DNA of 43,476 nt from the NCBI GenBank assembly GCA_937864815.1, contig CALMJY010000302.1:1-43476 (forward strand), in the 5' to 3' direction. The translations under genes and the position numbers were made by a program. Origin of the DNA: an uncultured Bacteroidota bacterium. Lineage in GTDB: Bacteria > Bacteroidota > Bacteroidia > Bacteroidales > VadinHA17. Position 1 is the stretch's first letter. Each line of letters starts with the position of its first letter. Below, one piece after another: positions 7,709 to 17,168 of this stretch. The notes beneath the pieces were generated by a model that had not been told where the DNA came from, did not search any database, and was given only the letters and a program-made list of their open reading frames with translations.

Positions 7709-8923
7709 TTATGATGCCTTCAGAACCTTCAGGTTAATCCTCTGAAGTTTGCGGGCGGCATATTCAGTGGTAATTTCAAGTTCATCAGTGTTTTCGGAAG
7801 GCATTTCAAACATAGCATCAAGCATTATAGCTTCACAGATTGACCTTAGTCCGCGTGCACCCAGTTTGAATTCAACAGACTTATCCACAATATAATCAAG
7901 TACTTCGTCACTGAAATTCAGCTTTATATTATCCATCCTGAAGAGCTTGATATATTGTTTTATTATAGCGTTTTTTGGTTCAGTAAGGATAGCTCTAAGA
8001 GCTTTTTTGTCAAGTGGATCGAGGTGAGAAAGAACCGGAAGTCGTCCTATTATTTCGGGAATAAGTCCGTATGATCTCAGATCCTGTGGGGCAATATATT
8101 GCAGAAGGTTGTCCTTATCTACCTTTTCCCTTATCTTGTTTGCCCCAAAACCTACTATCTGGGTATTAAGACGATGTGCAATTTTCTTCTGAATACCTTC
8201 AAAGGCTCCGCCGCAAATGAAGAGTATATTTTTTGTATCGACCGGGATCATTTTTTGTTCAGGATGTTTACGACCACCCTGGGGAGGAACATTAACTATG
8301 GAGCCTTCAAGAAGCTTAAGCAGTCCCTGTTGAACGCCTTCACCTGAAACATCCCTTGTGATGGAAGGATTATCTCCCTTCCGTGCTATTTTGTCAATCT
8401 CATCAATAAAGACAATACCTTTTTCCGCGGCCTTTACATCATAATCTGCATTCTGCAGCAATCTGGTAAGGAGGCTTTCAATATCTTCTCCGACATAACC
8501 TGCCTCGGTAAGAACTGTTGCATCAACTATTGTGAAAGGTACATGGAGCATTTTTGCGACAGTCCTGGCAAGCAAGGTTTTTCCTGTTCCGGTTTCACCA
8601 ACAAGAATTATATTCGATTTTTCGATTTCAATATCCTCTGTGTCGGGTTTCTGCATCAGTCTCTTGTAATGGTTGTACACCGCAACAGAGATGATCTTTT
8701 TTGCCATTTCCTGCCCGATAACATATTGATCGAGAAATCCTTTTATCTCAGCCGGCTTGAGAAGATTGATTGTATCAAATGGTACATTCTTCTTATTGCC
8801 AAGCTCTTCATTCATGATGCTGTGAGCCTGTTCAATACAGTGGTCACAGATATGTCCCTCGAGGCCGGCGATAAGGATATTGGCTTCTTTTTTTGTTCTG
8901 CCGCAGAATGAACATTTATCCAT
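7709..8923 (-). CDS. clpX: ATP-dependent Clp protease ATP-binding subunit ClpX
   Basis: AAA+ unfoldase that feeds substrates into ClpP. The protein is 404 residues. Residues 1-45 form the N-terminal zinc-binding domain with Cys4, Cys7, Cys26 and Cys29. Walker A is GETGTGKT (109-116), pore loop GYVG (142-145), Walker B VFIDEID (171-177). The RKH pore loop (GGRKHPEQ) and a ClpP-docking IVGFG loop in the IGF position are present. It starts 6 bases after clpP ends, so the two are co-transcribed with clpP first. Nothing is missing. Confidence 0.98.
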   Translation of the reverse strand: MDKCSFCGRTKKEANILIAGLEGHICDHCIEQAHSIMNEELGNKKNVPFDTINLLKPAEIKGFLDQYVIGQEMAKKIISVAVYNHYKRLMQKPDTEDIEIEKSNIILVGETGTGKTLLARTVAKMLHVPFTIVDATVLTEAGYVGEDIESLLTRLLQNADYDVKAAEKGIVFIDEIDKIARKGDNPSITRDVSGEGVQQGLLKLLEGSIVNVPPQGGRKHPEQKMIPVDTKNILFICGGAFEGIQKKIAHRLNTQIVGFGANKIREKVDKDNLLQYIAPQDLRSYGLIPEIIGRLPVLSHLDPLDKKALRAILTEPKNAIIKQYIKLFRMDNIKLNFSDEVLDYIVDKSVEFKLGARGLRSICEAIMLDAMFEMPSENTDELEITTEYAARKLQRINLKVLKAS

Positions 8924-8929
8924 TACCTG

Positions 8930-9607
8930 CTATTTTTGAGTCTTTTGAAGTATCTCATCAATCATTCCATAGTCCTTTGCTTCCTGTGAAGTCATCCAGT
9001 AATCCCTGTCGGAATCCTTTTCAACTTTCTCAAAAGGATTTCCAGAGTGAAGAGCTATAATTTCATAAAGCTCCTTCTTCAGTTTCATTATTTCACGGAC
9101 TGTGATTTCAATATCAGAGGCCTGACCTTCTGCTCCTCCCATGGGCTGGTGTATCATAATCCTGGAGTGTTTTAGGGCTGACCTTTTACCTTTTTTCCCC
9201 GCAGTAAGCAGAACAGCGCCCATTGAAGCTGCCATTCCAGTACATATTGTTGCAATATCAGCCGAGATATATTGCATGGTATCATAGATTCCGAGACCAG
9301 CATTAACCGAACCTCCAGGGGTGTTGAAATAGATCTGGATGTCTTTTCCGGGATCAGCGGAATCCAGATACAGGAGCTGGGCCTGTATAATATTGGCTAC
9401 ATAGTCATCTATGGGAAGTCCAAGAAAAATAATCCTGTCCATCATAAGACGTGAGAAAACATCCATTGATGCCACATTGAGCTGTCTTTCCTCTATAATA
9501 GTTGGTGATATGTAACTTCCATACACAGAGTTGTATTTATGCAGAGTAAGGCTGCTTACTCCGCGTTTTCCTCTGGCAAATTTTCCGAAATCATCGAGCA
9601 AATTCAT
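8930..9607 (-). CDS. clpP: ATP-dependent Clp protease proteolytic subunit
   Basis: Serine protease that forms the tetradecameric chamber used by ClpX. The protein is 225 residues with catalytic Ser128 (GMAASMG), His153 (RIMIHQP) and Asp198 (VEKDSDRD). The segment before the core (residues 1-30, rich in Lys, Arg and Ser) is slightly longer than in E. coli and may include a removable propeptide. It lies between tig and clpX, the common order for this folding/proteolysis group. A TAnnTTTG element lies just upstream. Confidence 0.98.
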   Translation of the reverse strand: MNLLDDFGKFARGKRGVSSLTLHKYNSVYGSYISPTIIEERQLNVASMDVFSRLMMDRIIFLGLPIDDYVANIIQAQLLYLDSADPGKDIQIYFNTPGGSVNAGLGIYDTMQYISADIATICTGMAASMGAVLLTAGKKGKRSALKHSRIMIHQPMGGAEGQASDIEITVREIMKLKKELYEIIALHSGNPFEKVEKDSDRDYWMTSQEAKDYGMIDEILQKTQK

Positions 9608-9633
9608 GTTTTTCTTTATTTTGGATTAACTAA

Positions 9634-9641
9634 CAAAGATA
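9634..9641 (-). promoter_or_regulatory. Candidate -7 element for clpP-clpX
   Basis: Minus-strand TATCTTTG matches TAnnTTTG, 26 bases before the clpP start codon. A TTG lies about 22 bases upstream as a weak -33. It would give clpPX a promoter separate from tig. Confidence 0.55.
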
Positions 9642-9677
9642 TAAAAAATAGACGTGAATTCTGCAATTCATTGATTC

Positions 9678-11027
9678 TTATTCAAAAAGCTTATTAAATT
9701 CCTCTACTGAAACGTTCTTGTTTTCTATTTTAAGAAGCTCTTTCAGTATACCAATGACTTTTTCTTCAAGGATCTTATCAGCAATCCTTTTGGCATCATC
9801 TTCACGTTTCAGGGTCTCCTTAGCATAGTTTGTGAGCTGCTCATCAGTAATATAGTATAATCCATACTGCTGGAACTGATACCTGGTGATATTTTCAGCT
9901 TCCTTAAGAAGTTCTTCCTCACTGATCTTAACCTCGTTCTCACGGGCTATTTTATTTCTTATAAGCTGCCATCTAAGGTCTTTTCTGAAGTGGTCAAATT
10001 CTGATTCGATCTGTTCCTGCGTGGTCTTTTCATTCACTCTGAGAAGCCATTTTTTTAGAAATTCTTCCGGGAGGCTGAATTCTGTCTTTTCAAGAGCCAG
10101 TGCCTTTATGTCGAGCATAAGTTTATAATCACTTTCACGCTTCAGGTTAAGGGCTATTTCGGCTTCAAGTTTATTCATGAACTCCTCTTCTGTTGTCACA
10201 ACACCTTCACCATAAATTCTGTCAAAAAGTTCTTTTCCGACTTCAGCCGGATGGAAGCGGCTTATTTCATTTATGGTAAACCTGAAATTACCGCTGACAT
10301 TTTCAACCTCTTCTTTTTTCTTTCTGAGGATGCCTGCAACTTCACTGTCATTGGGGAATGCTTTTTTGATATCGAAATCAACTGTTTCTTTGACTTTTTT
10401 GCCAATGAATAGTTTCTTTACATCTTCGTCTTTTATAATATCGATACCCATTGAAGTTTCCTCTGCGACAGGACCTTCTGCAAGTGGATTGCCATCAGCA
10501 TCAACAGCTTCTGCTTTACCCTTAATAACATCCTTCTCCTCAATCGATTCTGCCTGTCTCAGTTCGCCATAACGCCTGGTATAATTCTCGAGATAGTCTT
10601 TCTTCATCTTTTCATCGATGGTAATCTCATGAAAGTTCACCTTGTTTTTCTTTGACAGCTTTATCTCAAAAGGAGGGGTAAGTCCCAGCTCAAATGAAAA
10701 AGTAAAATCTTCCTGGGTGTCGAAGTTAATTTTTTCATTTTCATCGGGTTTTGGAAGAGGATCTCCCAGTATCTCCACTTTTTCATCTGCAAGGTATTTC
10801 TGGATACTTTCAGTTACGAGTTTATTAATCTCATCAATCTGGACCGCTCTTCCATACATTTTTTTTACAAGACCTATCGGAACCATACCAGGGCGGAAAC
10901 CCTTGATATTTGCTTTTTTCCTGTAATCTTTAAGTACAGATTCAACTTTTTCCTCATAATCTGGCTTACTGATTTCAACTTTCAATACAGCATTCAGATC
11001 ATCAATGTTTTCTCTGGTGATATTCAT
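9678..11027 (-). CDS. tig: Trigger factor
   Basis: Ribosome-bound chaperone that meets nascent chains at the exit tunnel. The protein is 449 residues. Residues 1-140 form the ribosome-binding domain with the signature KGFRPGMVPIGLVKKMYG. The middle part (about 150-255) corresponds to the FKBP-type prolyl isomerase domain but is divergent, with weakly conserved active-site aromatics. The C-terminal helical part (about 260-440) is the substrate-binding arm region. It lies 70 bases upstream of clpP on the same strand, and the terminator following tRNA-Leu separates it from that gene. No strong promoter was found in the short gap upstream. Confidence 0.95.
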   Translation of the reverse strand: MNITRENIDDLNAVLKVEISKPDYEEKVESVLKDYRKKANIKGFRPGMVPIGLVKKMYGRAVQIDEINKLVTESIQKYLADEKVEILGDPLPKPDENEKINFDTQEDFTFSFELGLTPPFEIKLSKKNKVNFHEITIDEKMKKDYLENYTRRYGELRQAESIEEKDVIKGKAEAVDADGNPLAEGPVAEETSMGIDIIKDEDVKKLFIGKKVKETVDFDIKKAFPNDSEVAGILRKKKEEVENVSGNFRFTINEISRFHPAEVGKELFDRIYGEGVVTTEEEFMNKLEAEIALNLKRESDYKLMLDIKALALEKTEFSLPEEFLKKWLLRVNEKTTQEQIESEFDHFRKDLRWQLIRNKIARENEVKISEEELLKEAENITRYQFQQYGLYYITDEQLTNYAKETLKREDDAKRIADKILEEKVIGILKELLKIENKNVSVEEFNKLFE

Positions 11028-11050
11028 TTTATTCTCGTTTAATCATAGTT

Positions 11051-11094
11051 AAAAAACCGCCAAAGCGCACTTTTATACAGGTTGCAGGCGGTTT
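11051..11094 (-). terminator. Rho-independent terminator after tRNA-Leu
   Basis: On the minus strand AAACCGCC (11087-11094) pairs with GGCGGTTT (11054-11061), followed directly by further Ts. It lies 10 bases beyond the tRNA 3' end and before tig. Confidence 0.8.
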
Positions 11095-11103
11095 GTCATT
11101 TTG

Positions 11104-11186
11104 TGCGGATGAAGGGACTCGAACCCCCACGTCACGAGGACACAAGATCCTAAGTCTTGCTCGGCTACCAATTACGACACATCCGC
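11104..11186 (-). tRNA. tRNA-Leu, anticodon UAG
   Basis: 83-base tRNA on the minus strand. The acceptor stem GCGGATG pairs with CATCCGC, followed by discriminator A. The anticodon stem CAAGA/TCTTG encloses loop CTTAGGA with anticodon TAG, reading CUA leucine codons (and CUN with wobble). The T arm has GGGGGTTCGAGTCCC. A long variable arm (TGTCCTCGTGACGT) marks it as class II tRNA, as expected for Leu. CCA is not encoded. It is flanked by its own promoter and terminator. Confidence 0.95.
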
Positions 11187-11203
11187 GGCAAAAAAATTTC
11201 CCG

Positions 11204-11234
11204 CAAAAGTATAATAAATTCCAATGAAAACAAA
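11204..11234 (-). promoter_or_regulatory. Promoter of tRNA-Leu
   Basis: On the minus strand TTTG (11231-11234), exactly 19 bases, then TACTTTTG (11204-11211). Both elements and the spacing match the Bacteroidota housekeeping consensus TTTG-N19-21-TAnnTTTG. The predicted transcript begins about 10 bases before the tRNA. This is the best promoter in the window. Confidence 0.85.
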
Positions 11235-11243
11235 TTGAATCTG

Positions 11244-11969
11244 TTAACGGCGCAATTCAAAGTTCTTTCCAAGGTAGACTTTTCTTACATGTTCATCTTC
11301 TGCAAGTTGTGATGCTGTACCCTGTTTAAGTATGTGTCCTTCGAAAAGAAGATAGGCCCGGTCGGTAATTGTCAGGGTCTCATGAACGTTATGATCTGTG
11401 ATGAGAATACCTATGTTTTTATCTCTTAGTTTGGATACTATCTCCTGTATATCTTCAACAGCTATCGGGTCAACTCCTGCAAAGGGTTCATCCAGGAGGA
11501 TAAACTTTGGTTTGAGTGCAAGAGCCCTTGCAATTTCGGTACGTCTTCTTTCACCTCCTGAAAGCTGAATACCCTTACTTTTCCTTATTTTCTGCAAGCC
11601 GAATTCACTCAGAAGTGTCTCAAGCCTTTCTTCCTGTTCCTGCATGGGAAATCTTGACATTTCAAGAACTGCCTTGATGTTGTCCTCCACTGACATATTT
11701 CTGAAAACAGAAGCTTCCTGGGCGAGGTATCCGATACCTTTGCGGGCTCTTTTGTAAACAGGAAGAGATGTAATTTCCTCATCATCAAGGAAAATTTTGC
11801 CCTCGCCAGGCTTGATAAGACCCACAATCATATAGAATGTAGTTGTCTTACCGGCACCGTTAGGGCCAAGCAAACCTACAATTTCCCCCTGCTGAACCTC
11901 AACCGAGACATTGTCAACCACAGTCCTGCTACGGTATTTCTTTACCAGATTGAGAGTATGAAGTTTCAT
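11244..11969 (-). CDS. lptB: LPS export ABC transporter ATP-binding protein LptB
   Basis: ATPase that powers LPS extraction from the inner membrane with LptF/LptG. The protein is 241 residues, matching E. coli LptB. Walker A is GPNGAGKTT (35-43), followed by Q-loop YLAQEASVF, signature LSGGERRR (136-143), Walker [14 protein letters not shown] and switch His193 (TDHNVHETL). The FAGVDPIAV and [11 protein letters not shown] wording is specific to LptB rather than to other importer ATPases. It lies 8 bases after tatC on the same strand, so probably co-transcribed. The LptF/G partners are not in the window. Confidence 0.94.
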   Translation of the reverse strand: MKLHTLNLVKKYRSRTVVDNVSVEVQQGEIVGLLGPNGAGKTTTFYMIVGLIKPGEGKIFLDDEEITSLPVYKRARKGIGYLAQEASVFRNMSVEDNIKAVLEMSRFPMQEQEERLETLLSEFGLQKIRKSKGIQLSGGERRRTEIARALALKPKFILLDEPFAGVDPIAVEDIQEIVSKLRDKNIGILITDHNVHETLTITDRAYLLFEGHILKQGTASQLAEDEHVRKVYLGKNFELRR

Positions 11970-11977
11970 ATCACCGC

Positions 11978-12853
11978 TTATGAATTTGCATTACTGGATT
12001 GTGGTTCGTCATCTCTCATAAACTCTTCCCTGTCTTTATCTTTCTGTTTCATAACAGCTGCCGATATAAATATACTTATCTCATATAGAATAAGGAGCGG
12101 GATTGCAACCAGGGTTTGTGAAAATACATCCGGAGGAGTTATAATAGCTGAAAGTATAAAGATAATAACAATGGCATGCTTCCTGTATTTTCTCATGAAT
12201 GAAGGAGTCACTATTCCTATTTTGGTAAGGAAGAATGTAATTATCGGGAGTTCAAATACAAGTCCTGTTGCAAGGCAAATTGATGTCAGTGTGCCGATAT
12301 ATGACCTTACGTTTATCTGGTTAACTACATCAGAACTGATCTCATACGAACTCAGGAAGTGAATTGAGAGAGGGGCAAGCAGAAAATAACCGAAAGCAAC
12401 CCCTGTGAAGAATAGCATTGAAGCAGCAAAAACAGCACCTCGTGCATACCTGGCTTCATTAGCCTTGAGAGCCGGTTTGAAAAACTGCCAGAACTCCCAG
12501 AGCACAACCGGGAATGCCAGTATAAGACCTGATACAAGCGAAACCGTAATATGGGTGGTAAGCTGCCCCGACATTTTAATATTTATAAGGTTTAGCGGCT
12601 GTGTATTTATACAGAGTGAGGCAGTATCAAAATACTCCCCAAGCCGGCAAAGAAGCCTTGCTGTAATAAAATCAGGACTCTTTGGAGCTAGTATTATCTT
12701 ATCAAAAATTATGTTTTTGAAAATGAAGGCAGCGATCATTAATATAATTATTGCCAGTATTGAACGAATAATATGCCATCTTAATTCCTCGAGATGTTCA
12801 AGAAACGACATCTCCTTATCACCCTTCTTTCCTTTTTCCCAGAAATTAGCCAT
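11978..12853 (-). CDS. tatC: Sec-independent protein translocase TatC
   Basis: Inner-membrane receptor for twin-arginine signal peptides. The protein is 291 residues. The N-terminal cytoplasmic signature [15 protein letters not shown] precedes the first membrane helix (about 31-50), and about six hydrophobic segments follow. Compared with E. coli TatC (258 residues) it has a longer first periplasmic loop and a charged cytoplasmic C-terminus ([17 protein letters not shown]). TatA/B is not in the window. It is co-directional with lptB. Confidence 0.96.
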   Translation of the reverse strand: MANFWEKGKKGDKEMSFLEHLEELRWHIIRSILAIIILMIAAFIFKNIIFDKIILAPKSPDFITARLLCRLGEYFDTASLCINTQPLNLINIKMSGQLTTHITVSLVSGLILAFPVVLWEFWQFFKPALKANEARYARGAVFAASMLFFTGVAFGYFLLAPLSIHFLSSYEISSDVVNQINVRSYIGTLTSICLATGLVFELPIITFFLTKIGIVTPSFMRKYRKHAIVIIFILSAIITPPDVFSQTLVAIPLLILYEISIFISAAVMKQKDKDREEFMRDDEPQSSNANS

Positions 12854-12860
12854 ACCAAAC

Positions 12861-12868
12861 CAAATATA
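12861..12868 (-). promoter_or_regulatory. Possible -7 element for tatC-lptB
   Basis: Minus-strand TATATTTG matches TAnnTTTG but lies only 7 bases from the tatC start codon, so it would give an almost leaderless transcript. There is no clear -33. Low confidence. Confidence 0.25.
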
Positions 12869-12951
12869 TTTTTAAAATCAGCCTGTAAAGATGATAAATC
12901 TTATTAAGCAAAACAACATCAAATTTAACCTGTATTATTCATGGACTACGG

Positions 12952-13061
12952 CCTCACCCCCTTGGTCCCCCTCTCCCGATGTGAGAGGGGGATGACTTCC
13001 AGAGCCACATCCATCCTGGAATTAAGCCCCTCCCACCTCGGGGGAGGGGTTTGGGGAGAGG
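12952..13061. repeat. GC-rich palindromic repeat, family B
   Basis: Two hairpin arms in inverted arrangement. CCCCCTCTC/GAGAGGGGG lies at 12967-12991 and CCCCTCCC/GGGAGGGG at 13027-13049. The outer ends CCTCACCCCC and GGGGAGAGG are also complementary in part. The design equals family A, but the words differ. It sits in the 409-base divergent gap between tatC and recQ (12854-13262), whose recQ-proximal half is AT-rich with no gene seen. Confidence 0.75.
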
Positions 13062-13262
13062 TCGACTGGGTCAGGAGTAAAAAGCGTAATAAGTGCATTT
13101 ATGAATTAATCAGGTTACATGCCTTTGGCTGGAACATAATAACTAGCCAGACAATTTTGTTAATAATCAGAAAAAAATATTTTTTAATAATGAAATTTAT
13201 TAACTTTATATAAACTGACAGGAGTCAAATACACTTTATTGACTTCAGGTACACGGGATATC

Positions 13263-15443
13263 ATGCTGAATGATTCTACTATACATGATTACTTAAAAAA
13301 GTATTTTGGTTTCGATACTTTTAAGGGAAATCAGGAACCTATAATAAAAAATGTTCTTGAGGGGAGGGATACTTTTGTACTTATGCCAACTGGTGGAGGC
13401 AAATCATTATGTTATCAGCTCCCTGCAGTAATGAAAAAAGGTACCGCTATTGTTATATCGCCCCTTATTGCCCTGATGAAGAACCAGGTTGATGCAATGA
13501 GGAATTTCAGTACTGATGACGATGTTGCTCATTTCCTTAATTCCTCACTGACAAAATCAGAGATTGCAAGAGTAAAGAAGGATGTAATGACCGGAAAGGC
13601 AAAATTGCTATATGTAGCCCCTGAATCACTTACAAAAGAGGAAAATATTGAATTCCTTAAGAATATCGATATTTCATTTTATGCAATAGATGAAGCACAT
13701 TGTATTTCGGAGTGGGGACATGATTTCAGGCCTGAATACCGGAGGATAAGGCCTATTATCGATACTATAGGCAGATCTCCTATAATAGCTCTTACTGCAA
13801 CTGCCACGCCAAAGGTACAGCACGATATTCAGAAAAACCTTGGAATACTTGAAGCTGATGTATTCAAATCATCATTTAACCGGCCCAATCTGTACTATGA
13901 AGTTAAGTCAAAGCAGGATGTTTCGAAGGAGATAATAAAATTCATAAAGAACAACAACGGTAAATCCGGGATCATCTATTGCCTTAGTCGTAAAAAGGTT
14001 GAGGAGATAGCAGAACTGCTTAAGGTAAACGGTATTAAGGCTCTCCCTTATCATGCAGGAATGGATTCAGGAACAAGAACTGCCAACCAGGATAAATTCC
14101 TGATGGAAGAAGTGGATATTATTGTTGCTACCATAGCATTCGGAATGGGAATCGATAAGCCTGATGTAAGGTTTGTTATTCACTATGATATTCCAAAGAG
14201 CCTTGAGGGTTATTACCAGGAAACAGGCAGGGCAGGGCGTGACGGAGGTGAAGGAAACTGTATTGCCTACTACAGCTACAGTGATATTACCAAGCTTGAG
14301 AAATTCATGCAGGGTAAACCGATTGCTGAACAGGAGATAGGCAAGCAGTTGCTATTGGAGACAGTATCCTATGCTGAATCCTCAGTGTGTCGCAGAAAGC
14401 TTCTACTGCATTATTTCGGTGAGGAATATGAGCAGGAGAACTGTGAGGCCTGTGATAACTGCCTGCATCCAAAAACCCAATTCGAAGGCAATGAGGCTGT
14501 TGTTAGCGTTCTTGAAACAATTCTTGCAATAAGGGAGAAATTTAAAGCCGACCATGTGGCAAATATCCTGGCAGGTAAGGTAACTTCGGCTATAAAGTCA
14601 TATAAACACCACAAGCTTGAGTATTTCGGATCGGGAGATGACAAGGATGAGAAATTCTGGAATATGGTTATCAGGCAGGCCCTGATCGCCAAGTTTCTTA
14701 CAAAGGACATAGAAAATTATGGTCTTCTGAAGTTAACCCCGAGAGGAATGGAATTCCTTGAGAAGCCAACCTCCTTCATGCTTGCAGAGGACCATGATTA
14801 TGCTGAATCGACCGATGAGGAAAGTGCATTTGGTGCAAAGATCACGGCTGTTGATGAAGAACTTTTCAGCATCCTGAAGGATCTCAGGAAAAAGATATCA
14901 AAGATTAAGAATGTACCTCCCTTCGTGATTTTCCAGGACCCATCGCTTGAAGATATGGCGATACAGTACCCGATTACAATTGATGAACTGCAGAATATAT
15001 CAGGTGTTGGAGCAGGCAAGGCACAACGCTACGGTGCTGAATTTATTGAAGTAATACAAAGATACGTAGAGGAGAAGGAGATTATCAGACCGCTTGATAT
15101 GGTGGTTAAATCGGTAGTCAACAAATCAGGCATCAAGGTTTATATTATCCAGAGTATTGACATGAAGCGTTCACTGGAGGATATTGCCGAAGCCAAGGGG
15201 ATGGATATGCCTGAACTTATTTCCGAGATAGAAGCAATTGTAAATTCGGGTACCAGGATCAACCTGGATTATTATATCAATACAGTAATTGACGAAGAAC
15301 GCCAGCATGAAATTTATTCCTATTTCAGGGAAGAAGCAGAGACTGATTCACTTGAGGAAGCTATCAGGGAACTGGGGAATGAATTCGAGGAAGAGGAAAT
15401 AAGGTTTATGAGAATCAAATTCCTGTCGGAGATGGGAAATTAA
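13263..15443 (+). CDS. recQ: ATP-dependent DNA helicase RecQ
   Basis: 3'-to-5' DNA helicase for recombination and repair. The protein is 726 residues from the ATG at 13263; an upstream in-frame TTG at 13239 is less likely. Walker A is PTGGGKS (42-48), the DEAH box lies at 143-146, and the aromatic loop reads HDFRPEYRRI. Helicase motif VI is QETGRAGRDG. The RQC zinc site is CRRKLLL... with CEACDNC. An HRDC domain (about 540-620) ends in ISGVGAGKAQRYG. About 100 further residues, acidic at the end (ELGNEFEEEEIRF), resemble the HTH-like tail found on RecQ of Bacteroidota. It is transcribed alone, convergent with the glycosyltransferase. Confidence 0.96.
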   Translation: MLNDSTIHDYLKKYFGFDTFKGNQEPIIKNVLEGRDTFVLMPTGGGKSLCYQLPAVMKKGTAIVISPLIALMKNQVDAMRNFSTDDDVAHFLNSSLTKSEIARVKKDVMTGKAKLLYVAPESLTKEENIEFLKNIDISFYAIDEAHCISEWGHDFRPEYRRIRPIIDTIGRSPIIALTATATPKVQHDIQKNLGILEADVFKSSFNRPNLYYEVKSKQDVSKEIIKFIKNNNGKSGIIYCLSRKKVEEIAELLKVNGIKALPYHAGMDSGTRTANQDKFLMEEVDIIVATIAFGMGIDKPDVRFVIHYDIPKSLEGYYQETGRAGRDGGEGNCIAYYSYSDITKLEKFMQGKPIAEQEIGKQLLLETVSYAESSVCRRKLLLHYFGEEYEQENCEACDNCLHPKTQFEGNEAVVSVLETILAIREKFKADHVANILAGKVTSAIKSYKHHKLEYFGSGDDKDEKFWNMVIRQALIAKFLTKDIENYGLLKLTPRGMEFLEKPTSFMLAEDHDYAESTDEESAFGAKITAVDEELFSILKDLRKKISKIKNVPPFVIFQDPSLEDMAIQYPITIDELQNISGVGAGKAQRYGAEFIEVIQRYVEEKEIIRPLDMVVKSVVNKSGIKVYIIQSIDMKRSLEDIAEAKGMDMPELISEIEAIVNSGTRINLDYYINTVIDEERQHEIYSYFREEAETDSLEEAIRELGNEFEEEEIRFMRIKFLSEMGN

Positions 15444-15497
15444 ATGGCGCAAGGGCTCAACGGAGCAGCGGCGCAATGGCAAGAAATGGTGAAAAGT
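15444..15497. other. Repetitive spacer between convergent recQ and glycosyltransferase
   Basis: Short spacer holding GGCGCAAGGGCTCAACGG and GCGGCGCAATGGC, iterated GGCGCAA/GGAGCA words typical of low-complexity spacers. No hairpin terminator is obvious. Confidence 0.35.
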
Positions 15498-16583
15498 CTA
15501 ATCCCAGCGGTTCCCGGGAAATACAACATTAGGGAGCAAACTTAATATATAACAGGTATACAGGATCTGTGAAGGAATGAATAATTTCATAAGCTTTCCA
15601 TTTCCGTATCGGGTCGTGGTGTTTCGAAGTATCAGATAATCAGGTACTGACTTTAAAACAACAGCTGTAAGTAAAACCGGCAGATATGAAGGATCAAATA
15701 TCCCGGCGATTAACAACAATGGCTGAAGCATGATTGTAACAAATGTTACAATTGCAAGAACAATAGTATCCCTGTCGCGATAGGTCCCGGCTTTTGATAT
15801 CCAGCGTGCTCTCTGCCTGTAAAATGACCCGACAGATTCACATGTACCGGTAATTATAAGTGAAGCGGCCGATTCCAGCCACATTATTTTACCTGGATTA
15901 TTTTTTTTCAGGCTGTGGAGAAGAAAAATGTCATCACCGCTCACTTTTCCGAAGTGTAAACTCCCGGTTCGGGTCTGATATGATTTCCTTTTAAATGCAA
16001 GGTTTGCACCGTTGCACATTACAGGATGACCTGTCATGGCTGTACCTGTCGTGATTCCCTGAAGACTGAGAAACTCAAGTTCCTGGAATTGCTGAAAGAA
16101 ACCGCCAGTTCCCTTCAGACATACAGGACCAATGATCATATCGGGTTTGTGTTCAGCATAGAATGATACTATATTCCGAAGCCAGCCTTTTCCTGCCCTG
16201 CAGTCGGCATCAGTTGTAATTACAAGTTCTCCTGTACTGGCTTCCACTCCGGTTTTTATGGCCTTCTTTTTACCACTTTCAGGATTCTTAAGGATCTTTA
16301 TATTTTTAATGTTACTGCATCCGGATGCAATATCAAAAGTGTGATCAGTAGAATTATCGTCGACAATTACAAGTTCAAAGAAGTCCTGGCTAAAATCCTG
16401 TAAAGCTATATCAGACAGGAGGAGCGGAAGATTCGTTTCTTCGTTTCTGCAGGCAATGATCACTGAAACATATATTTCAGGAGTGAAGCCGGTACTGTGA
16501 GGCTTCACTTTAAGCAGACCGGCATATATACGGAGAAGAATATATATATATGGTATGAGTAATATCAGTACAAGCCATTGCAT
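15498..16583 (-). CDS. Membrane-bound family 2 glycosyltransferase
   Basis: GT-A fold, GT2-type glycosyltransferase that probably acts at the inner membrane in cell-surface glycan synthesis; the donor and acceptor are unknown. The protein is 361 residues. An N-terminal membrane helix (about 3-24) is followed by the catalytic domain with VSVIIACRNEE (39-49), DDN (75-77), DAD as the DXD metal site (125-127), GDD (216-218) and the QRARW processive-type motif (257-261). Two or three C-terminal membrane helices follow (about 273-355). It begins 3 bases after the GNAT gene ends, so the two are co-transcribed. Resembles hyaluronan/cellulose-synthase-like GT2 proteins. Confidence 0.85.
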   Translation of the reverse strand: MQWLVLILLIPYIYILLRIYAGLLKVKPHSTGFTPEIYVSVIIACRNEETNLPLLLSDIALQDFSQDFFELVIVDDNSTDHTFDIASGCSNIKNIKILKNPESGKKKAIKTGVEASTGELVITTDADCRAGKGWLRNIVSFYAEHKPDMIIGPVCLKGTGGFFQQFQELEFLSLQGITTGTAMTGHPVMCNGANLAFKRKSYQTRTGSLHFGKVSGDDIFLLHSLKKNNPGKIMWLESAASLIITGTCESVGSFYRQRARWISKAGTYRDRDTIVLAIVTFVTIMLQPLLLIAGIFDPSYLPVLLTAVVLKSVPDYLILRNTTTRYGNGKLMKLFIPSQILYTCYILSLLPNVVFPGNRWD

Positions 16584-16586
16584 ATT

Positions 16587-17036
16587 TCATTTTCTCATCC
16601 ACTCGTAAAATGCATAGTGCTCAGTGGACATGCCCAGAGCTTCATATGTCTTTTTTGCTTTTGTGTTTTTTGTTTCTACATAAAGCCTCAGACCGGCAAT
16701 GTCATTTTCTTCAGCCAGCTTCTTAATATGGGTGTACATCATTCTGAAGACACCCTTCCTGCGATATCCGGGTGTTACATATACTGACTGGAACCACCAT
16801 ACGTTACAGTTGCGCCAGTCGCTCCACTCGTATGTTATCAGAAGCGAAGATATGACTATGCCATTACTTTCCGCAACATAGTACTGGCCGCGGGAAGGAT
16901 CCTCAAACACAGCCTTCACACCTTTTGTCACAATCAGGGTGTCAAGTTTTATCTCTTCTGTTTCCCATGCCATCTTCAGCTGAAAATCTGTAATTACAGC
17001 TGTATCCTCCGGTTTGGCCTTACGAATCGAGATCAT
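16587..17036 (-). CDS. GNAT family N-acetyltransferase
   Basis: Acetyl-CoA-dependent acyltransferase of unknown substrate. The protein is 149 residues from the ATG at 17036 (MISIRKAKPEDTA, the classic GNAT beginning); a longer frame to 17075 adds a Lys-rich stretch lacking support. The acetyl-CoA binding loop reads YVTPGYRRKGVFRMMY, and the C-terminus has the usual LYVETKNTKAKKTYEALGM. It lies immediately upstream of the glycosyltransferase, which may suggest acetylation of a small sugar or amino acid in the same pathway, but this is only proximity. Confidence 0.85.
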   Translation of the reverse strand: MISIRKAKPEDTAVITDFQLKMAWETEEIKLDTLIVTKGVKAVFEDPSRGQYYVAESNGIVISSLLITYEWSDWRNCNVWWFQSVYVTPGYRRKGVFRMMYTHIKKLAEENDIAGLRLYVETKNTKAKKTYEALGMSTEHYAFYEWMRK

Positions 17037-17070
17037 TATATAAATTCTTAAAGTCTGATTTTTTTTTAGA

Positions 17071-17158
17071 CCCACCCCCGGCCCCTCCCAGGAGGGGATC
17101 CGATTAAAGGTCCTTCCTATCTGATACTACCAAATCCCCCTCTCACCTGGTCTCCCCT
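17071..17158. repeat. Degenerate GC-rich palindromic repeat
   Basis: CCCCTCCCAGGAGGGG (17082-17097), preceded by CCCACCCCCG, looks like one arm of the family A/B design. A pyrimidine-rich half (AAATCCCCCTCTCACCTGG, then CTCCCC) at about 17133-17158 lacks its full partner. It is probably a decayed copy in the 170-base gap between carB and the GNAT gene. Confidence 0.5.
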
Positions 17159-17168
17159 TCAAATTCTT

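Noticed and set aside
9886-10926. Serine/phenylalanine-rich plus-strand open frames opposite tig
   Set aside because: They are antisense shadows of the Lys/Glu-rich trigger factor coding sequence.
12941-13213. Open frame of 90 codons between tatC and recQ
   Set aside because: It translates the GC-rich family B repeat and AT-rich spacer; no family resemblance or start-site support.
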